This document shows positions 17,298 to 26,036 of a DNA stretch of 64,000 nucleotides, piece by piece. Under the pieces are notes generated by a model. That model did no database searches, was not told where the DNA came from, and worked only from the letters and a program-made list of their open reading frames with translations. This DNA is from Brachybacterium sp042666875 (lineage in GTDB: Bacteria; Actinomycetota; Actinomycetes; Actinomycetales; Dermabacteraceae), in assembly GCF_042666875.1 (NCBI RefSeq), contig NZ_JBHTCX010000012.1:1-64000 (forward strand), in the 5' to 3' direction. The stretch's first letter is position 1, and each line of letters opens with the position of its first letter. A program made the translations under genes and the position numbers.

Positions 17298-18530
17298 TCA
17301 GTCCTCCGCCGGCTCCGGGGCCGGGCTCTGCTCGCTCTGCTCGGTCAGCGCCCGGTGGATCACGGGCGCTGCCTGGTGCGCCTGCCACGGGCGGGCTCCC
17401 AGCGCGACCAGCTCCTCCTCCAGCACCGTCTCCTCGGGCACCGACTCGTGCTCCCACACCCAGTGGCGCAGCAGCGAGGGCTGGACGAGGTTCTCCGCCG
17501 GCAGCTCGAGATCCTCGGCGCGCTCACCGATGGCGGTGCGGACGACCTGATAGCGCTCCCAGACCTCCGGGTACTTCTTGGCCCAGAGCTTGTGCGGCGG
17601 CGGGTAGGAGCGCTCCGAGCGCTCGGGAAGGTGCGAGGCGGGCAGCTCGATCCCGGAGCGAGCCGCCTTCCACCAGATGTCCTTCCCGCGCAGCTTCGCA
17701 GGCAGAGCACGCTCGAAGGCCTCGCGGCCGCGGGTCGCCTCCTTGGCGGCGGCGACGATGTCACGGTCCTTGATCACGCGATGCGGTGAGAGATCCTCGC
17801 TGCGCGCGATCTCGTCGCGCCGCAGCCACATCTCGCGGGCCGCAGCCAGCTGTCGTGCCGAACGCAGCGACCCCAGTCCATGCATGCCGCGCCAGCTCGC
17901 CGAACGGGGCGGTCCCAGCTCTCGAGTGCGCTCGTACTCGAACTCCTGACGCGCCCAGTCCTCCTTGCCCGCATCCCGGAGCCGCTGCTCCAGCACGTCG
18001 CGCACCTCGACCAGCACCTCGACGTCGAGCGCGGCATAGGTCAGCCAGCCCGGAGGGAGCGGTCGCTTCGACCAGTCGGCGGCGGAGTGCTCCTTCGCCA
18101 GGCGCAGCCCCAGAGTGTCCTCCACGACGGCGCCCAGGCCCACCCGCTCCATGCCGAGCAGACGGGCGGCCAGTTCGGTGTCGAACAGGCTGCCGGGCTT
18201 CATGCCCAACTCGGCCAGGCTCGGCAGGTCCTGGTCAGCGGCGTGAAGCACCCATTCACGGGAGGCCAGCAGGTCCAGCAGCGTCGAGGGCATGGTGAAG
18301 GCGAGCGGATCGATCAGCAGGGTGCCGGCAGCCTCGGTGCGCAGCTGCACCAGATAGGCGCGCGGGCTGTAGCGGTAGCTGGAGGCCCTCTCGGCATCGA
18401 CGGCGACGGGCTCGTAGGGCTCCGTGGACGCGGCCTCGCACCATGCCAGCACCGGCTGGATCCGATCGATCACCGGCACGAAACCGTCGCGGGGCGCCGT
18501 CAGATCAGTGGTGGTGGGTGCATCGGTCAC
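17298..18530 (-). CDS. rnd: Ribonuclease D-like 3'-5' exonuclease
   Basis: A 410-residue DEDD exonuclease with an HRDC domain, probably trimming tRNA or other structured RNA. Exo I is VAVDAERA (Asp45, Glu47), Exo II is in LHAADQDL (Asp101) and Exo III is YAALDVEVL. The HRDC-like helical region follows (AREMWLRRDEIARSEDLSPHRV). GTG 18530 overlaps the stop of the DUF3000 gene. This pair is conserved in Actinobacteria (Rv2681-Rv2680). It meets the hxlR-type gene tail to tail across 37 bases containing GTCAGGCCCTGAC. Confidence 0.88.
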   Translation of the reverse strand: MTDAPTTTDLTAPRDGFVPVIDRIQPVLAWCEAASTEPYEPVAVDAERASSYRYSPRAYLVQLRTEAAGTLLIDPLAFTMPSTLLDLLASREWVLHAADQDLPSLAELGMKPGSLFDTELAARLLGMERVGLGAVVEDTLGLRLAKEHSAADWSKRPLPPGWLTYAALDVEVLVEVRDVLEQRLRDAGKEDWARQEFEYERTRELGPPRSASWRGMHGLGSLRSARQLAAAREMWLRRDEIARSEDLSPHRVIKDRDIVAAAKEATRGREAFERALPAKLRGKDIWWKAARSGIELPASHLPERSERSYPPPHKLWAKKYPEVWERYQVVRTAIGERAEDLELPAENLVQPSLLRHWVWEHESVPEETVLEEELVALGARPWQAHQAAPVIHRALTEQSEQSPAPEPAED

Positions 18531-19219
18531 CGAGCGTCACCGGCTTCCTCGGGGCGCGGTGCCCTCGCGTGGTGGGTGGGAGCGATGGGGGCGACCCGCG
18601 GCGGCGCCGGGGGCAGCCCGCCTGCGGCGGCCAGCATCGCCGTCCAGGCCGCGAAGTGCGGTGCGAGGTCGGGGGTCGTGGCCTCGGCCGACGAGCCGCC
18701 GAGGGCGAGCGGCGGCGTCTCCGGCCCGGCCGCGGAGGCGCTCGTCGTCTCCGATGCCTCCGGGGTCCATGACACGCGCATCTCGACGTCCACGGTGGAT
18801 GGCCGTGAGGCGAGCGCCCCGTAGGACTGGGAGACCACCCGCGTGGCGGTGCAGCCCAGTTCGCGCGCGTCGGCACCGTGCAGCTCGAGGGATTCGGTGA
18901 CCCATGACCATGCGACGTCCCCGAGCATCGACTCGACGGCGAACTCCGGCTCCAGCTGCGCCTGGACCAGTGCCACCACGCGGTAGGTGCCGTCCCACGC
19001 CTCCTGCCCGGCAGGGTCGTGGAGGATGACCAGACGGCCGGAGGCGAGCTCCTCGTCGTGCACGAGCACCTCGCCCGTGCAGGCCCAGGTCGACGGCGCC
19101 ATCTTCGAGGGCGCCGGGATGTCGCGCCATGTGAACTCGGGGCGGACCGGAGCGCTGGTCATGGCGTCGATGGCGGCACGGAAGGTGTCGTCGCCGGAGC
19201 GGAATCGATGGACGGACAC
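18527..19219 (-). CDS. DUF3000-family protein
   Basis: A 230-residue protein of unknown function, conserved upstream of RNase D in Actinobacteria. The conserved half (residues 1-150) contains FTWRDIPAPSKMAPSTWACTGEV and MLGDVAWSWVTESLELHGA. The C-terminal 80 residues are Ala/Pro-rich and variable, with PHFAAWTAMLAAAGGLPP near the end. The GTG start at 19219 is supported by a leaderless-type -10 box. The overlap with RNase D suggests linked translation. Confidence 0.82.
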   Translation of the reverse strand: MSVHRFRSGDDTFRAAIDAMTSAPVRPEFTWRDIPAPSKMAPSTWACTGEVLVHDEELASGRLVILHDPAGQEAWDGTYRVVALVQAQLEPEFAVESMLGDVAWSWVTESLELHGADARELGCTATRVVSQSYGALASRPSTVDVEMRVSWTPEASETTSASAAGPETPPLALGGSSAEATTPDLAPHFAAWTAMLAAAGGLPPAPPRVAPIAPTHHARAPRPEEAGDAR

Positions 19220-19231
19220 ACCGTGAGACTA
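19220..19231 (-). promoter_or_regulatory. DUF3000/rnd -10 box, leaderless spacing
   Basis: On the minus strand TAGTCT (19231-19226) is followed by six bases and then GTG 19219. The arrangement predicts transcription starting at the start codon of the DUF3000-rnd operon. Confidence 0.5.
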
Positions 19232-19373
19232 TCCGCGCGGGCGCCCGCCCCGGAACAGGCGCGCCGCGACCTCCTGCGGCAGGGCCCGCTCTCCTCGCCG
19301 GTTCCCCGACCCGTGAGCAGCCCGTGGCCGGGCCGGCCGCCGTCGGCGGTGGGAGCGCCGCGGGGCGGTGCGG

Positions 19374-19826
19374 TCAGCGTGCGGAGGCGTCCGCGGCGGG
19401 GGCGTCGTCGCTGTGGACCAGGCTGATCGAGTTGATGCAGTAGCGCTGGTCCGTGGGGGTGTCGAAGCCCTCGCCCTCGAAGACGTGCCCGAGGTGTGAA
19501 CCGCAGTTCGCACAGCGCACCTCGATGCGGCGCATACCCATCGAGGTGTCCTCGAGCAGCTCGACCGAGTCGGAGTCCGTCGGCGCGTAGAAGGCCGGCC
19601 ACCCGCAGTGGGCATCGAACTGGGTCTCCGCCGTGAACAGCTCCGCGCCGCAGGCCTTGCAGGCGTAGGTCCCGGCGGGCCGGACCTCCTCGTACTCGCC
19701 GGTGCCGGGACGCTCCGTGCCGCCCTGGCGCAGGACCTGGTACTCCTCGGGGGAGAGGCGCCGGCGCCATTCCTCCTCGCTGATCGCGATCGGGTAGGGA
19801 CGCGTGCCGATGGGGTCGGTGGTCAT
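19374..19826 (-). CDS. msrB: Peptide-methionine (R)-S-oxide reductase
   Basis: A 150-residue repair enzyme reducing methionine-R-sulfoxide in proteins. Zinc ligands are the two CxxC pairs CKAC (56, 59) and CANC (105, 108). The catalytic Cys130 is in RYCINSISL. HCGWPAFY is the substrate-site signature. ATG 19826 has GGAGGG just upstream and matches the family start. An in-frame GTG at 19916 follows a -10 box with leaderless spacing and would add 30 Arg-rich residues, so the true start is uncertain. Confidence 0.93.
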   Translation of the reverse strand: MTTDPIGTRPYPIAISEEEWRRRLSPEEYQVLRQGGTERPGTGEYEEVRPAGTYACKACGAELFTAETQFDAHCGWPAFYAPTDSDSVELLEDTSMGMRRIEVRCANCGSHLGHVFEGEGFDTPTDQRYCINSISLVHSDDAPAADASAR

Positions 19827-19916
19827 GGGGGAGCCCTCCGATCTGCGGCGCTGCGGGCGTCGCTCTCGCCGATGGATCGAGCGCGCGCCTCGCCCAGGGA
19901 CGGACACGGCGCTCAC

Positions 19917-19951
19917 AGCTGCAATTCTAGCTCGCCGATAGGATGATCGGC
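19917..19951. promoter_or_regulatory. Overlapping divergent promoters, msrB and hydrolase
   Basis: TAGAAT on the minus strand (19929-19924) and TAGGAT on the plus strand (19939-19944) lie nine bases apart. Each is followed by seven bases and a start codon (GTG 19916 minus, ATG 19952 plus). Polymerase cannot occupy both at once. It predicts leaderless transcripts in both directions. Confidence 0.5.
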
Positions 19952-21307
19952 ATGACGCGAGAGTTCTTCCGGTGCCGGCCCGAGACAGGTCCCCTCGCGT
20001 GGACCCGCGCCCTGCGACCCCGTTCCGACCAGGGAAGATGGGCGGAAGCTGCCGTCGTGGGGGCGGTGGGAGCGGCGTCGATGTTCACGCTCAGCGCAGG
20101 ACTGCTGACCCTCGGGGCCCGCGTGATGGCGCGCCTGCCGCTGGTGCCGCAGCAGGGCCTGCGCCAACGCTCCGACCTTCCTGTGCGAGCGGTCCATCCC
20201 GACCGTGTCCATCTCGACGCGACCAAGGAAGCCGCGAGAGCCGGGTACCTCGCGCTGAGGCAGTCCGGTGGCGCGGTCCACGTGCGGCTGGGCCCGGTGG
20301 ACGGCCGTCCCACCCCGACCACGGTGTCCCGTCCGCTGCTGGCCTCCGACACGGCCGAGCAGCTGACGGTCGAGAAGGCCGGCGTCAACGGTTTCTTCTG
20401 GGCGGGGTCCCCGCAGACCGCGCACGGGCTGGAGACCGAGGAGGTCGAGGTCGACTCGCCCGTCGGCCACATGCCCGCGTGGCTGGTGCGGCCCGATGCG
20501 GCGCAGGGAGCGGCCCCCGGCCGCGAGGACACGTGGGCCATCCTCATCCACGGCCACGGCTCCACCCGGGGCGAGGCGCTGCGGGTGATCCCTCTGCTGC
20601 ACCGGCTGGGACTGACCAGCCTGGCGATCACCTACCGCAACGACACCGGCGCCCCGGCGTCCGCGGACAGCATGCACCACCTCGGGGTCGCCGAGTGGGA
20701 GGACACCGAGGCCGCGATCGAGTTCGCGCTGGCCCGGGGAGCCCGCCGCGTCGTCCTGGTCGGTTGGTCGATGGGCGGGAGCATCGCCCTGCGCACCTCG
20801 GTACGGTCGGCCCATCGTGATCTCATCACTGCGGTGGTGCTCGACTCGCCGGCGGTGGACTGGCGGGACATCCTCATCTATCACGCCACGGCGCTGAAGG
20901 CGCCGCGGCAGATGCGGCGCCTGGCGATGTGGATGATGACCTCCCGCGTCGGAGCTCGGATGGTGCGGCTGCACGAGCCGCTCGCCCTGCACGAGATGAC
21001 CCCGGAGTTCTACGCCGCCCACCTCACCCATCCCACTCTCCTGTTCCACGCGCTGGATGACTCGACCGTCCCTCCCGGTCCCAGTCGGAGACTGGCGGCG
21101 CTGCGTGGCGACCTGGTGGAGTTCGTGCCCTTCGAGGGCGCCTCGCACACGCGCGAATGGAACCGGGATCCTGCCCGGTTCGAGTGGCTGCTGGCTGATC
21201 ATCTGGTGCGCGTCCTCGACCTCGATGAGGACGTCAGCTCGTGGCAGCTGCCGGTGCGCGACCCCGCCGCCGCCCCGCTCGCCGAATCCATCGGACTGCG
21301 TCTGTGA
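19952..21307 (+). CDS. Alpha/beta-hydrolase with N-terminal membrane segment
   Basis: A 451-residue hydrolase, probably a serine esterase or peptidase. The catalytic elbow is GWSMGGS, the acid is in FHALDDSTVP and the His in FEGASHTREW. ILIHGHGSTRGEA is the oxyanion-hole strand. A hydrophobic segment near residues 30-55 (AAVVGAVGAASMFTLSAGLL) could be a membrane anchor. Start at ATG 19952 rather than 19943 because the latter lies inside the -10 box. The following zapE has its own promoter. Substrate unknown. Confidence 0.8.
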   Translation: MTREFFRCRPETGPLAWTRALRPRSDQGRWAEAAVVGAVGAASMFTLSAGLLTLGARVMARLPLVPQQGLRQRSDLPVRAVHPDRVHLDATKEAARAGYLALRQSGGAVHVRLGPVDGRPTPTTVSRPLLASDTAEQLTVEKAGVNGFFWAGSPQTAHGLETEEVEVDSPVGHMPAWLVRPDAAQGAAPGREDTWAILIHGHGSTRGEALRVIPLLHRLGLTSLAITYRNDTGAPASADSMHHLGVAEWEDTEAAIEFALARGARRVVLVGWSMGGSIALRTSVRSAHRDLITAVVLDSPAVDWRDILIYHATALKAPRQMRRLAMWMMTSRVGARMVRLHEPLALHEMTPEFYAAHLTHPTLLFHALDDSTVPPGPSRRLAALRGDLVEFVPFEGASHTREWNRDPARFEWLLADHLVRVLDLDEDVSSWQLPVRDPAAAPLAESIGLRL

Positions 21308-21348
21308 GCTCACGCGCTCGTGGTCCGGTCCGGTCCGGTGGCGGAACA

Positions 21349-21361
21349 TACACTGGCCGAC
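21349..21361 (+). promoter_or_regulatory. zapE -10 box, leaderless spacing
   Basis: TACACT at 21349-21354 is followed by seven bases and GTG 21362. Just upstream the pentamer GGTCC is repeated three times (21322-21337), in the -35 zone. The arrangement sets the start at GTG 21362. Confidence 0.5.
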
Positions 21362-22510
21362 GTGACTGATGCGCTCTGCGACCGCCGGCCGGAACCTACC
21401 CTCGAGCGTCTGCTCGCGGATCTGGTCCCGCCGCCGAGGTTCTCCGGGGCGCGGCTGGAGAACTATGTGCCTGATCCCGCGTTTCCCTCGCAGGAGCAGG
21501 CCAAGCACAGCATCTCCGAGTTCGCCGCCCAGCTGGGCAGGCCGCGGGGCGGTTTCCTGGCGCGGCTGCGGCGCCGCCCGGAGCCCGCGCGCGGGCTGTA
21601 TCTCGACGGTGGTTTCGGCGTGGGCAAGACCCACCTGCTGACCTCCCTCTTCCACGCCGTCCAGGGCGAGCGCGTCTACGGGACGTTCGTCGAGTACACC
21701 GACCTGGTGGGCGCGCTCGGCTTCCAGAAGGCCGTGGACCTGCTGGGGCAGTCGGTGCTGGTGTGCATCGACGAGTTCGAGCTCGACGACCCGGGTGACA
21801 CGCTGTTGATGACCCGGCTCATCCGTGAGCTGTCCGACCGGGGAGTCGCGGTGGCGGCGACCTCCAACACGCTGCCCGACGCACTCGGTGAGGGTCGGTT
21901 CGCGGCGCAGGACTTCCTGCGCGAGATCCAGGCGATGGCCGAGCGCTTCGAAGTGATCCGCATCGACGGCGAGGACTACCGCCACCGCGACGGTGTGACC
22001 GAGGTCGTCGCACTGCCCGAGGACCAGGTGCGCGACCATGCCGCGGGCCTGGCCGACGCCACCTTGGATTCCTTCGACGACCTGCTGCGCCACCTCACGC
22101 GGCTGCATCCCTCCCGGTACGGGGCCATGCTCGACGGCGTCGCGGCCGTCCATCTGACCGGGATGCATGAGCTCTCCCACCACCACGACGCGCTGCGCTT
22201 CGTCGTCCTCGTCGACCGGCTCTACGACCGTGAGGTGCCCACCCTGGTCTCGGCCGCCGCCTTGCCGCCACGCACGGACACGGCCCGGGAGACGGACGCG
22301 GCAGGGAACGGGCCGTCCTCGCCGGCGACCACCGGGGACCGCCCCGCGGAGCCCACCGTGATCACCGAGCTGTTCGCGCCCGACCTGCTGCGCAGCGGAT
22401 ACCGCAAGAAGTACCTCCGGGCGCTGTCGCGGCTCGCCTCGCTCACGCACGACGGCAATGCCCTCGCCGCCGGGACATCGGGTCCCCGGACCGCGGAGCG
22501 CACTGCGTGA
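21362..22510 (+). CDS. zapE: ZapE/AFG1-like AAA+ ATPase
   Basis: A 382-residue ATPase. ZapE affects Z-ring behaviour in E. coli and AFG1/LACE1 helps clear oxidised mitochondrial proteins (established for relatives). Walker A GGFGVGKT is at 83-90 and Walker B is VLVCIDEFELDD, followed by AATSNTLPDALGEGRF. A variable linker (residues about 310-345, TDTARETDAAGNGPSS) precedes a conserved end GYRKKYLRALSRLASL. It overlaps the GntR gene (GTGA), although the two seem functionally unrelated. Confidence 0.88.
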   Translation: MTDALCDRRPEPTLERLLADLVPPPRFSGARLENYVPDPAFPSQEQAKHSISEFAAQLGRPRGGFLARLRRRPEPARGLYLDGGFGVGKTHLLTSLFHAVQGERVYGTFVEYTDLVGALGFQKAVDLLGQSVLVCIDEFELDDPGDTLLMTRLIRELSDRGVAVAATSNTLPDALGEGRFAAQDFLREIQAMAERFEVIRIDGEDYRHRDGVTEVVALPEDQVRDHAAGLADATLDSFDDLLRHLTRLHPSRYGAMLDGVAAVHLTGMHELSHHHDALRFVVLVDRLYDREVPTLVSAAALPPRTDTARETDAAGNGPSSPATTGDRPAEPTVITELFAPDLLRSGYRKKYLRALSRLASLTHDGNALAAGTSGPRTAERTA

Positions 22511-23202
22511 ACGGCCCGGCCGAGCGAGCTTCCGCCACGGCCTCCGCAGCTCGCGGATCCCGCTCGGAGCAGGCCCGTCGGGCCCTCGCCGCGCGGATCA
22601 TGGACGGCACGCTCGCTCCGGGCACCCCGCTGCGAATCGGCGTGCTCTCCCACGAACTGGGCATGAGCGCGACACCGGTGCGGGAGGCGCTGAACCTGCT
22701 GACCGGTGAGAAGCTCGTCGACTATCTGCCCATGCGTGGCTTCGTGGTCACCATGCCGCCCGATGACGATCAGGTGCGCTGGATGGGGGAGGCGCGGCTG
22801 CTGCTGGAGCCGGAGCTCGCAGCGCTCGCCGCCGCGCGCGCCACGGCGAGCCAGCGCGAGGACCTGGCCGCGACCCTCGAGCGCACCCGGTCCGCCGGTG
22901 TCGGGGCCCGCTTCAGCGAGTACGAGGGGTACCTGCAGCATTCCAGCGCCTTCCACGCGGAGATCGCGGGCGCCGCGCGCAACCCGTATCTCGCGGCCGC
23001 GCTCGAGGCGATCCCCGTGCACACGCTGCGGTTCCGCCGTTTCGGCGACGCCGGTGTCGACGACGCCGAGGTCTCGCTCGCCGAGCATCGCGAGGTGCTC
23101 GAGGCGGTGCAGCGCGGCGACGAGGACGCCGCGCGGGCGGCGATGAGCGCCCACGTCCGCGGAGTCACCGCCCGGTCACTGGGCAGTGCCGGCTCGCCAT
23201 GA
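22507..23202 (+). CDS. GntR-family regulator, FCD subfamily
   Basis: A 231-residue regulator. The winged helix spans residues 20-85 (ARRALAARIMDGTLAPGTPLRI, then LGMSATPVREALNLLTGEKLV). The C-terminal FCD effector domain has the helical metal-binding His pattern: FHAEIAGAARNPYL, EHREVLEAV and MSAHVRGV. Such proteins usually respond to small organic acids. It is next to a sugar-acid dehydrogenase and permease cluster and likely controls it (inference). GTG 22507 overlaps the zapE stop. It is tail to tail with the next gene, 6 bases apart. Confidence 0.87.
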   Translation: MNGPAERASATASAARGSRSEQARRALAARIMDGTLAPGTPLRIGVLSHELGMSATPVREALNLLTGEKLVDYLPMRGFVVTMPPDDDQVRWMGEARLLLEPELAALAAARATASQREDLAATLERTRSAGVGARFSEYEGYLQHSSAFHAEIAGAARNPYLAAALEAIPVHTLRFRRFGDAGVDDAEVSLAEHREVLEAVQRGDEDAARAAMSAHVRGVTARSLGSAGSP

Positions 23203-23208
23203 GGCGGC

Positions 23209-24081
23209 TCAGCTCTCGGGATCCAGATAGAGCTCCTGTATCGCCGCGTGGTCCTCGTCGCCGTGCCCCTGCTCGACCGCCTCGGTGAACTGCTCGAGCA
23301 GTACGGGCAGGAGTCGCGCCGGCAGCGCCGCACGGTCCGCCGCCGCGGTCGCATACCGCAGATCCTTGACCTGGTTGATGGTCGAGCCACCTGACGAGTA
23401 CTCGCGGGACAGCAGCTTCTGCTTCTTCTGACTGAGCACCTCACTGCGGGCCAGGCCGCTGCCGAGCAGCTCCACCACCTGCTCGGCATCGAGGCCGGAG
23501 CGCCGGGCCAGGGCGAGCGCCTCTCCGAGGGCGGCGAGGGTCCCGCCGACGACGATCTGATTGCACAGCTTCGCCACCGCCCCGCTGCCGAGCGGGCCCA
23601 GGTGCTCCACGGCGCCGCCGATGATCTCCAGGACGGGCCGCACTGCGGTGACGTCCGCCTCCGCCCCGCCGATCATGATCGACAGGGTGCCGGCGTCCGC
23701 CCCGGCGATCCCGCCGGACATCGGGGCATCGACCACGGAGATCCCGTCGGCTGCCAGCTCGTCGGCGAGAGACCTCACGGTGTCGGGGCCGGTGGTCGAC
23801 ATGATCACCAAGCGCGCACCGGCCGCGCCCCATGCTGCCCGGGTCTCCGCGTCCAGGCGCTCCCGCAGCTGGGCCACGTCGGGCAGCACCGAGAGGATCA
23901 CGGGGGCCGCGGCGTGCGCGAGGGTCTCGGCGCGTCGTGCGCCGGCGGCGACGAGGTCGTCAGCCCGGGCGGGCGTGCGGTTCCACACCACCACGGAGTC
24001 CGGGGCGGCGGCGACCAGGTTGGCGGCGATGGGATGGCCCATCGGCCCCAGGCCGAGGACTGCGGTCCGGGGATGGTCCAT
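23209..24081 (-). CDS. 3-hydroxyisobutyrate dehydrogenase-family oxidoreductase
   Basis: A 290-residue beta-hydroxyacid dehydrogenase like tartronate semialdehyde reductase or L-threonate dehydrogenase. The NAD(P) motif is GLGPMGHPIAANL. The substrate loop DAPMSGGIAGADAGTLSIM and the catalytic-Lys helix GSGAVAKLCNQIVVGG are present. A second conserved Lys is in NQVKDLRYA. ATG 24081 is preceded by GAAGGAG on the minus strand. It is divergent from SDR gene 24174 across an AT-rich control region. Exact substrate not determined. Confidence 0.85.
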   Translation of the reverse strand: MDHPRTAVLGLGPMGHPIAANLVAAAPDSVVVWNRTPARADDLVAAGARRAETLAHAAAPVILSVLPDVAQLRERLDAETRAAWGAAGARLVIMSTTGPDTVRSLADELAADGISVVDAPMSGGIAGADAGTLSIMIGGAEADVTAVRPVLEIIGGAVEHLGPLGSGAVAKLCNQIVVGGTLAALGEALALARRSGLDAEQVVELLGSGLARSEVLSQKKQKLLSREYSSGGSTINQVKDLRYATAAADRAALPARLLPVLLEQFTEAVEQGHGDEDHAAIQELYLDPES

Positions 24082-24173
24082 GGTGACTCCTTCACAGGTG
24101 CTGGGCCGGGGCATAGACTCCAGATCATATTTTATTCGGCAGTCCGCCGTCCCCGGTCCTTCAGGAGCATCCC
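24082..24173. promoter_or_regulatory. AT-rich divergent control region of the sugar-acid cluster
   Basis: This 92-base gap contains CATATTTTATTC at 24126-24137, unusually AT-rich for the window. TATGAT on the minus strand and TATTTT on the plus strand are candidate -10 boxes for the dehydrogenase and SDR genes. The SDR ribosome site is AGGAG near 24164. The GntR-type regulator encoded next door may bind here; no clean operator is recognisable. Confidence 0.45.
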
Positions 24174-24962
24174 ATGGCGCTTCCGGCCTATCCCGCCTCA
24201 CCGTTCCCCGATCTGCCCGCCGCACTGGTCACGGGCGCCGCCTCACCGCGCGGCATCGGCCGGGCCACCGCGCACCGTCTTGCGCGAGAGGGGTGGGCCG
24301 TCGCCGTCGTCGACCTCGACGGCGGGGCGTGCGCGGAGCTCGCCGGGGAGCTCACGGAGCGGTATGGGGTCCCGGCGCTGGGTCTCGGTGTCGACATCTC
24401 CGACGAGCAGGCGGTCGCCGACGCCGTCGCCCGGATCGATGCCGAGCTGCCGCAGCTGGTCGGCGTGGTCAACAATGCCGGCATCTCCTCGCCCACCCCG
24501 TTCACCGAGGTGAGCACCGAGGAATGGCGGCGAGTCTTCGACGTCAACGTCCACGGCACCTTCTTCGTGACCCGCGAGGCCGTGGCGATCTTCCGGCGGC
24601 ACAGCCTCGGGCGCATCGTGAACATCTCCAGCGCCTCGGCCGAGCGCGGCGGCGGCGTCTACGGCCGCGCCGCATACTCCGGTTCCAAGGCCGCGCTGCT
24701 GGGGATGGCCAAGACGTGGGCTCGCGAGCTCGGGGAGTACGGCATCACCGCGAACTCGGTCGCTCCCGGCTCCATCGACACCGACATCATGGGTGGCCGG
24801 CTCACCGACGAGCGCAAGCAGGTGCTGCTCCAGGAGCTGCCCGTCGGCCGCGTCGGGACGGTCGACGATGTCGCCGGGGCCGTCCACTATCTGCTGGGCC
24901 GCGACGGCGGCTACCTGACCGGCGTCACCCTCGACGTCAACGGCGGCTCGCACATCCATTGA
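24174..24962 (+). CDS. Short-chain dehydrogenase/reductase
   Basis: A 262-residue classical SDR. The cofactor motif is TGAASPRGIGRA, followed by VNNAGIS. The active site is Ser in VNISSAS plus YGRAAYSGSK. The end GGYLTGVTLDVNGGSHIH is typical. Asp in VAVVDLDGG after strand two favours NAD over NADP. It heads the rightward arm of the sugar-acid cluster. The substrate is likely a polyol or hydroxy acid, not specified by sequence. Confidence 0.86.
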   Translation: MALPAYPASPFPDLPAALVTGAASPRGIGRATAHRLAREGWAVAVVDLDGGACAELAGELTERYGVPALGLGVDISDEQAVADAVARIDAELPQLVGVVNNAGISSPTPFTEVSTEEWRRVFDVNVHGTFFVTREAVAIFRRHSLGRIVNISSASAERGGGVYGRAAYSGSKAALLGMAKTWARELGEYGITANSVAPGSIDTDIMGGRLTDERKQVLLQELPVGRVGTVDDVAGAVHYLLGRDGGYLTGVTLDVNGGSHIH

Positions 24963-24997
24963 GGTCGGAGCCACGGAGGCGGAGACCGGGCAGCGAC

Positions 24998-25033
24998 GAC
25001 AGAGAAGACAGCGAAGACAGAGAAGACAGAGAA
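24998..25033 (+). repeat. 9-bp tandem repeat, four copies
   Basis: GACAGAGAA repeats at 24998-25006, 25007-25015 (one change, GACAGCGAA), 25016-25024 and 25025-25033. The last copy merges with the ribosome-binding site (AGAAGGA) of the SDR at 25042. Copy number could alter translation of that gene. Confidence 0.85.
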
Positions 25034-25041
25034 GGACGGAC

Positions 25042-25782
25042 ATGAGCGCACCTGGCACCCTCAGCGTCGACCTGAACGGGGCGACCGCCGTCGTCACCGG
25101 ATCCACCCGCGGCATCGGCCGCGCGATCACCGAGCGGCTGCTCGCCGCCGGCGCCGAGGTGATCGGTCTCCAGCGCGGCACCGAGCCGGTCGGGCCCGGC
25201 CACCACTGCGTCGGCGTCGATCTCACCGATCCCGACGCCCGCGCCGAGGCGGTGCGCCAGGTGCTCGCCGAGCATGACGTCGACATCCTGGTCAACAACG
25301 CCGGAATCAACCTGCGTCACCGTTTCGAGGAGTTCCCGCTGCCGGAGTTCTCCGAGGTGATGAACGTCAATCTCGACGCCGTGGTGCAGCTGACGCAGGA
25401 GCTGGGCCGCCCGATGCTCGAGCGCGGCCGCGGTCGCATCATCAACATCGCCTCGATGCTCTCCTTCTTCGGAGGGCTCAACGCCTCGGCGTACGCGGCC
25501 TCCAAGGGCGCCGTGGCGCAGTTCACGAAGTCGGTGGCCAACGAGTGGGCCGGGCGCGGCGTGGCGGTCAATGCCGTCGCCCCCGGTTTCATCGCCACCG
25601 AGCTGAACGCCTCCCTGCGCGAGGACGAGGGTCGCAACAGCGAGATCGTCGGCCGGATCCCCGCCGGCCGGTGGGGCCGCGCCGACGACATCGCCGGCAC
25701 CGTCCTCTTCCTCACCAGCGAGGGCGCAGAGTACGTGCACGGCACGGTGATCCCGGTCGACGGCGGGTATCTCGGCCGCTGA
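25042..25782 (+). CDS. SDR dehydrogenase, KduD/gluconate-5-dehydrogenase-like
   Basis: A 246-residue classical SDR. TGSTRGIGRA is the cofactor loop and LVNNAGINLRH follows. The active-site region NIASMLSFFGGLNASAYAASKG resembles 2-deoxy-D-gluconate 3-dehydrogenase (KduD) and 5-keto-gluconate reductase (IdnO). The end VIPVDGGYLGR is typical. Together with the GntP permease downstream, this suggests oxidation or reduction of gluconate-type sugar acids; this is inference. Confidence 0.86.
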   Translation: MSAPGTLSVDLNGATAVVTGSTRGIGRAITERLLAAGAEVIGLQRGTEPVGPGHHCVGVDLTDPDARAEAVRQVLAEHDVDILVNNAGINLRHRFEEFPLPEFSEVMNVNLDAVVQLTQELGRPMLERGRGRIINIASMLSFFGGLNASAYAASKGAVAQFTKSVANEWAGRGVAVNAVAPGFIATELNASLREDEGRNSEIVGRIPAGRWGRADDIAGTVLFLTSEGAEYVHGTVIPVDGGYLGR

Positions 25783-26036
25783 TCCTTCCGGCCCCGCGGC
25801 GGGATCGGTCTGCGGCGCCGCAGCGTGACCGACCCACCGACCCGACGCGCGGCGCGGTGCCCGTGCTCGCCGAGCGTCCGCGGCTCGGTGCGCCGAGGGC
25901 CCGGGGCTCGACGCGGAGTCTGTGTACGCCGAGGGTCCGATGATCCATTACGGTGATCGCCGCACATCCGTCGCCGGGCCGTGCCGCGGCCCCGACATCC
26001 GAGAACGCCCGACATTCGACAAGGAGGGATCCGACG
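25783..26036. promoter_or_regulatory. Intergenic region upstream of gntP-type gene
   Basis: 254 bases with no gene. CTGCGGCGCCGCAG at 25810-25823 is a perfect 14-base palindrome. TACGGT at 25949-25954 is a candidate -10. AAGGAGGG at 26021-26028 is a strong ribosome site for ATG 26037. The permease therefore probably has its own promoter. Confidence 0.45.
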
